Origin: G963677325 sp963677325
GTDB taxonomy: Bacteria > Bacteroidota > Bacteroidia > Bacteroidales > Prolixibacteraceae
Assembly: GCA_963677325.2 (NCBI GenBank)
Contig: CAXXGM010000014.1
Coordinates: 186,001 to 250,000 of the forward strand
Direction: 5' to 3'
DNA length: 64,000 nucleotides
Below, piece by piece: positions 63,257 to 64,000 of this stretch. The position numbers were made by a program, and so were the translations under genes. Below the pieces are notes generated by a model. That model searched no databases and was not told where the DNA came from. It saw nothing but the letters and a program-made list of their open reading frames with translations. Within the stretch, counting starts at the first letter, position 1; each line of letters opens with the position of its first letter.

Positions 63257-64000
63257 ATGAATTCAAATTTACTGATTCTGGCCCTTCTTTTCAGTGTCTT
63301 AATCGCTTCCTGTCAGATCGGACCTGAAAAAGGACAAACCACTAAAATAAATACAGGGAATCTCAAAGAATACTTTTCACAAAAAGATTGTTCGTCTGAC
63401 AGGGAAAACCTTACTCTTGCGAAAAAAGGAGCGGAAATTACTTCAAAATTTGCCGTAAGAAATTTTGAGTTCACGGTAAAACTTAAATCAACTGACGGAG
63501 CAGAAGGAATTATATCCTTTGCAACAGATAACAGGAATAAAAAAGGCTATAATGTTTTCATCAACAACAGCGATTACCGCGTTGGAGATTCAAAGAAAAC
63601 AGGTAGCATCCTGAAAATCAGGAACAATTTTATACGAACGGTGTATGACAATCAATGGTTCGATCTTTCTATTTTGGTGGAAGCAAACTTCATTAAAGTA
63701 ATAGTCAATGGTAAAACCGTAAGCGAATACAGGGAACCGTCTGAACCTGAACGTACCGGCGAACTTACGGGTATGATTCTTTCAAAAGGAAATCTTTCCA
63801 TACAAAAAGTAAATGACCATGGACAATTGCTGATCGGTGAAATGAACATAAGACCTTTGGCAGATCAACTGAGGTCTGTAACCATTTTGGAAAGAAAAGA
63901 TAGTCTGACGGACCAGGTTGATCAATTAAACCGGATCGGATTCCCCTTGATTGATTTCCATGGCCATCTCAAAGGAGGTTTGACTATGGATCAGGCATGC
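63257..64000 (+). CDS. Lipoprotein with DUF1080/LamG-like domain fused to a metal-dependent hydrolase (cut by window edge)
   Basis: An open frame of 248 residues continues past the edge. Lipobox at SVLIASCQI (Cys 19). Residues about 30-190 resemble a DUF1080 (3-keto-disaccharide hydrolase) or concanavalin-type sandwich: FAVRNFEFTVKLKSTDGAEG, GYNVFINNSDYRVG, QWFDLSILVEANFIKVIVNG. Then FPLIDFHGHLKGGLT looks like the first strand and H-x-H motif of an amidohydrolase/PHP-type barrel. It may follow the symporter gene in the same unit (39-bp gap). Only the first part can be judged. Confidence 0.7.
   Translation, partial: MNSNLLILALLFSVLIASCQIGPEKGQTTKINTGNLKEYFSQKDCSSDRENLTLAKKGAEITSKFAVRNFEFTVKLKSTDGAEGIISFATDNRNKKGYNVFINNSDYRVGDSKKTGSILKIRNNFIRTVYDNQWFDLSILVEANFIKVIVNGKTVSEYREPSEPERTGELTGMILSKGNLSIQKVNDHGQLLIGEMNIRPLADQLRSVTILERKDSLTDQVDQLNRIGFPLIDFHGHLKGGLTMDQAC

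Overview
The window is a chromosome segment from a member of the Bacteroidota, probably Bacteroidales/Marinilabiliales-like. This rests on Bacteroides-type promoters (TTG, about 20 bp, TAnnTTTG), the lack of clear Shine-Dalgarno sites, a carboxypeptidase-regulatory-like protein, an ECF sigma factor paired with a beta-barrel-like protein, a type B L31, and the ilvD-ilvB-ilvN-ilvC-leuA-leuC-leuD-cimA-leuB gene order. No rRNA, tRNA, CRISPR array or prophage was seen.

Layout. 1-1276 (-): N-terminal part of a calcium-type P-type ATPase. 1.6-10.5 kb (+): an aerobic respiration cluster with a Tat-exported Fe-S protein, an NrfD-like quinol subunit, a membrane-anchored cytochrome c, a DoxX-like protein, Sco, an A2-type caa3 oxidase (coxA, C, D, B) and heme O synthase. 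The first three genes look like a reduced Alternative Complex III feeding the oxidase. This stretch carries about eleven single-base insertions, most likely sequencing errors. 11-16.3 kb (-): lon (also frameshifted), rpmE2, a GNAT-like protein and a DHFR/RibD-like reductase. 16.6-23.2 kb (-): an RND efflux operon behind a TetR regulator. 23.4-35.8 kb (-): a nine-gene branched-chain amino acid operon with both a 2-isopropylmalate synthase and a Leptospira-type citramalate synthase. It is preceded by a ribosome-mediated attenuator whose 19-residue leader peptide has ten consecutive Ile/Leu/Val codons. 36-49.7 kb: small secreted protein, RelE-like toxin/antitoxin, uvrA, lytic transglycosylase, ECF sigma with barrel protein, serpin, HhH-GPD-like protein, DedA and PBP4. 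50-55.5 kb: crcB, a REP-associated tyrosine transposase beside a 138-bp palindromic element with a second copy 4.3 kb away, a sugar MFS permease, a CarboxypepD_reg-like protein and DUF190. 55.7-64 kb: enolase, a queuosine unit (yhhQ-queC-queF) with a preQ1-I riboswitch, two class II aldolase genes, a bile acid:sodium symporter family protein, and the start of a lipoprotein with a DUF1080-like plus hydrolase architecture.

The most unusual property is the intergenic DNA. Spacers, including those inside the cox, efflux and ilv-leu operons, are built from short tandem repeats. Several unrelated families share a 7-bp period. Composite elements begin at, or supply, the stop codon of the upstream gene and are oriented with transcription. 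Two related 15/16-bp arrays lie just upstream of crcB and the symporter gene, and a further palindromic element is dispersed at 10.7, 36.1 and possibly 26.8 kb.

All functional calls are from reading the sequence and knowledge of the families; no database search was run.
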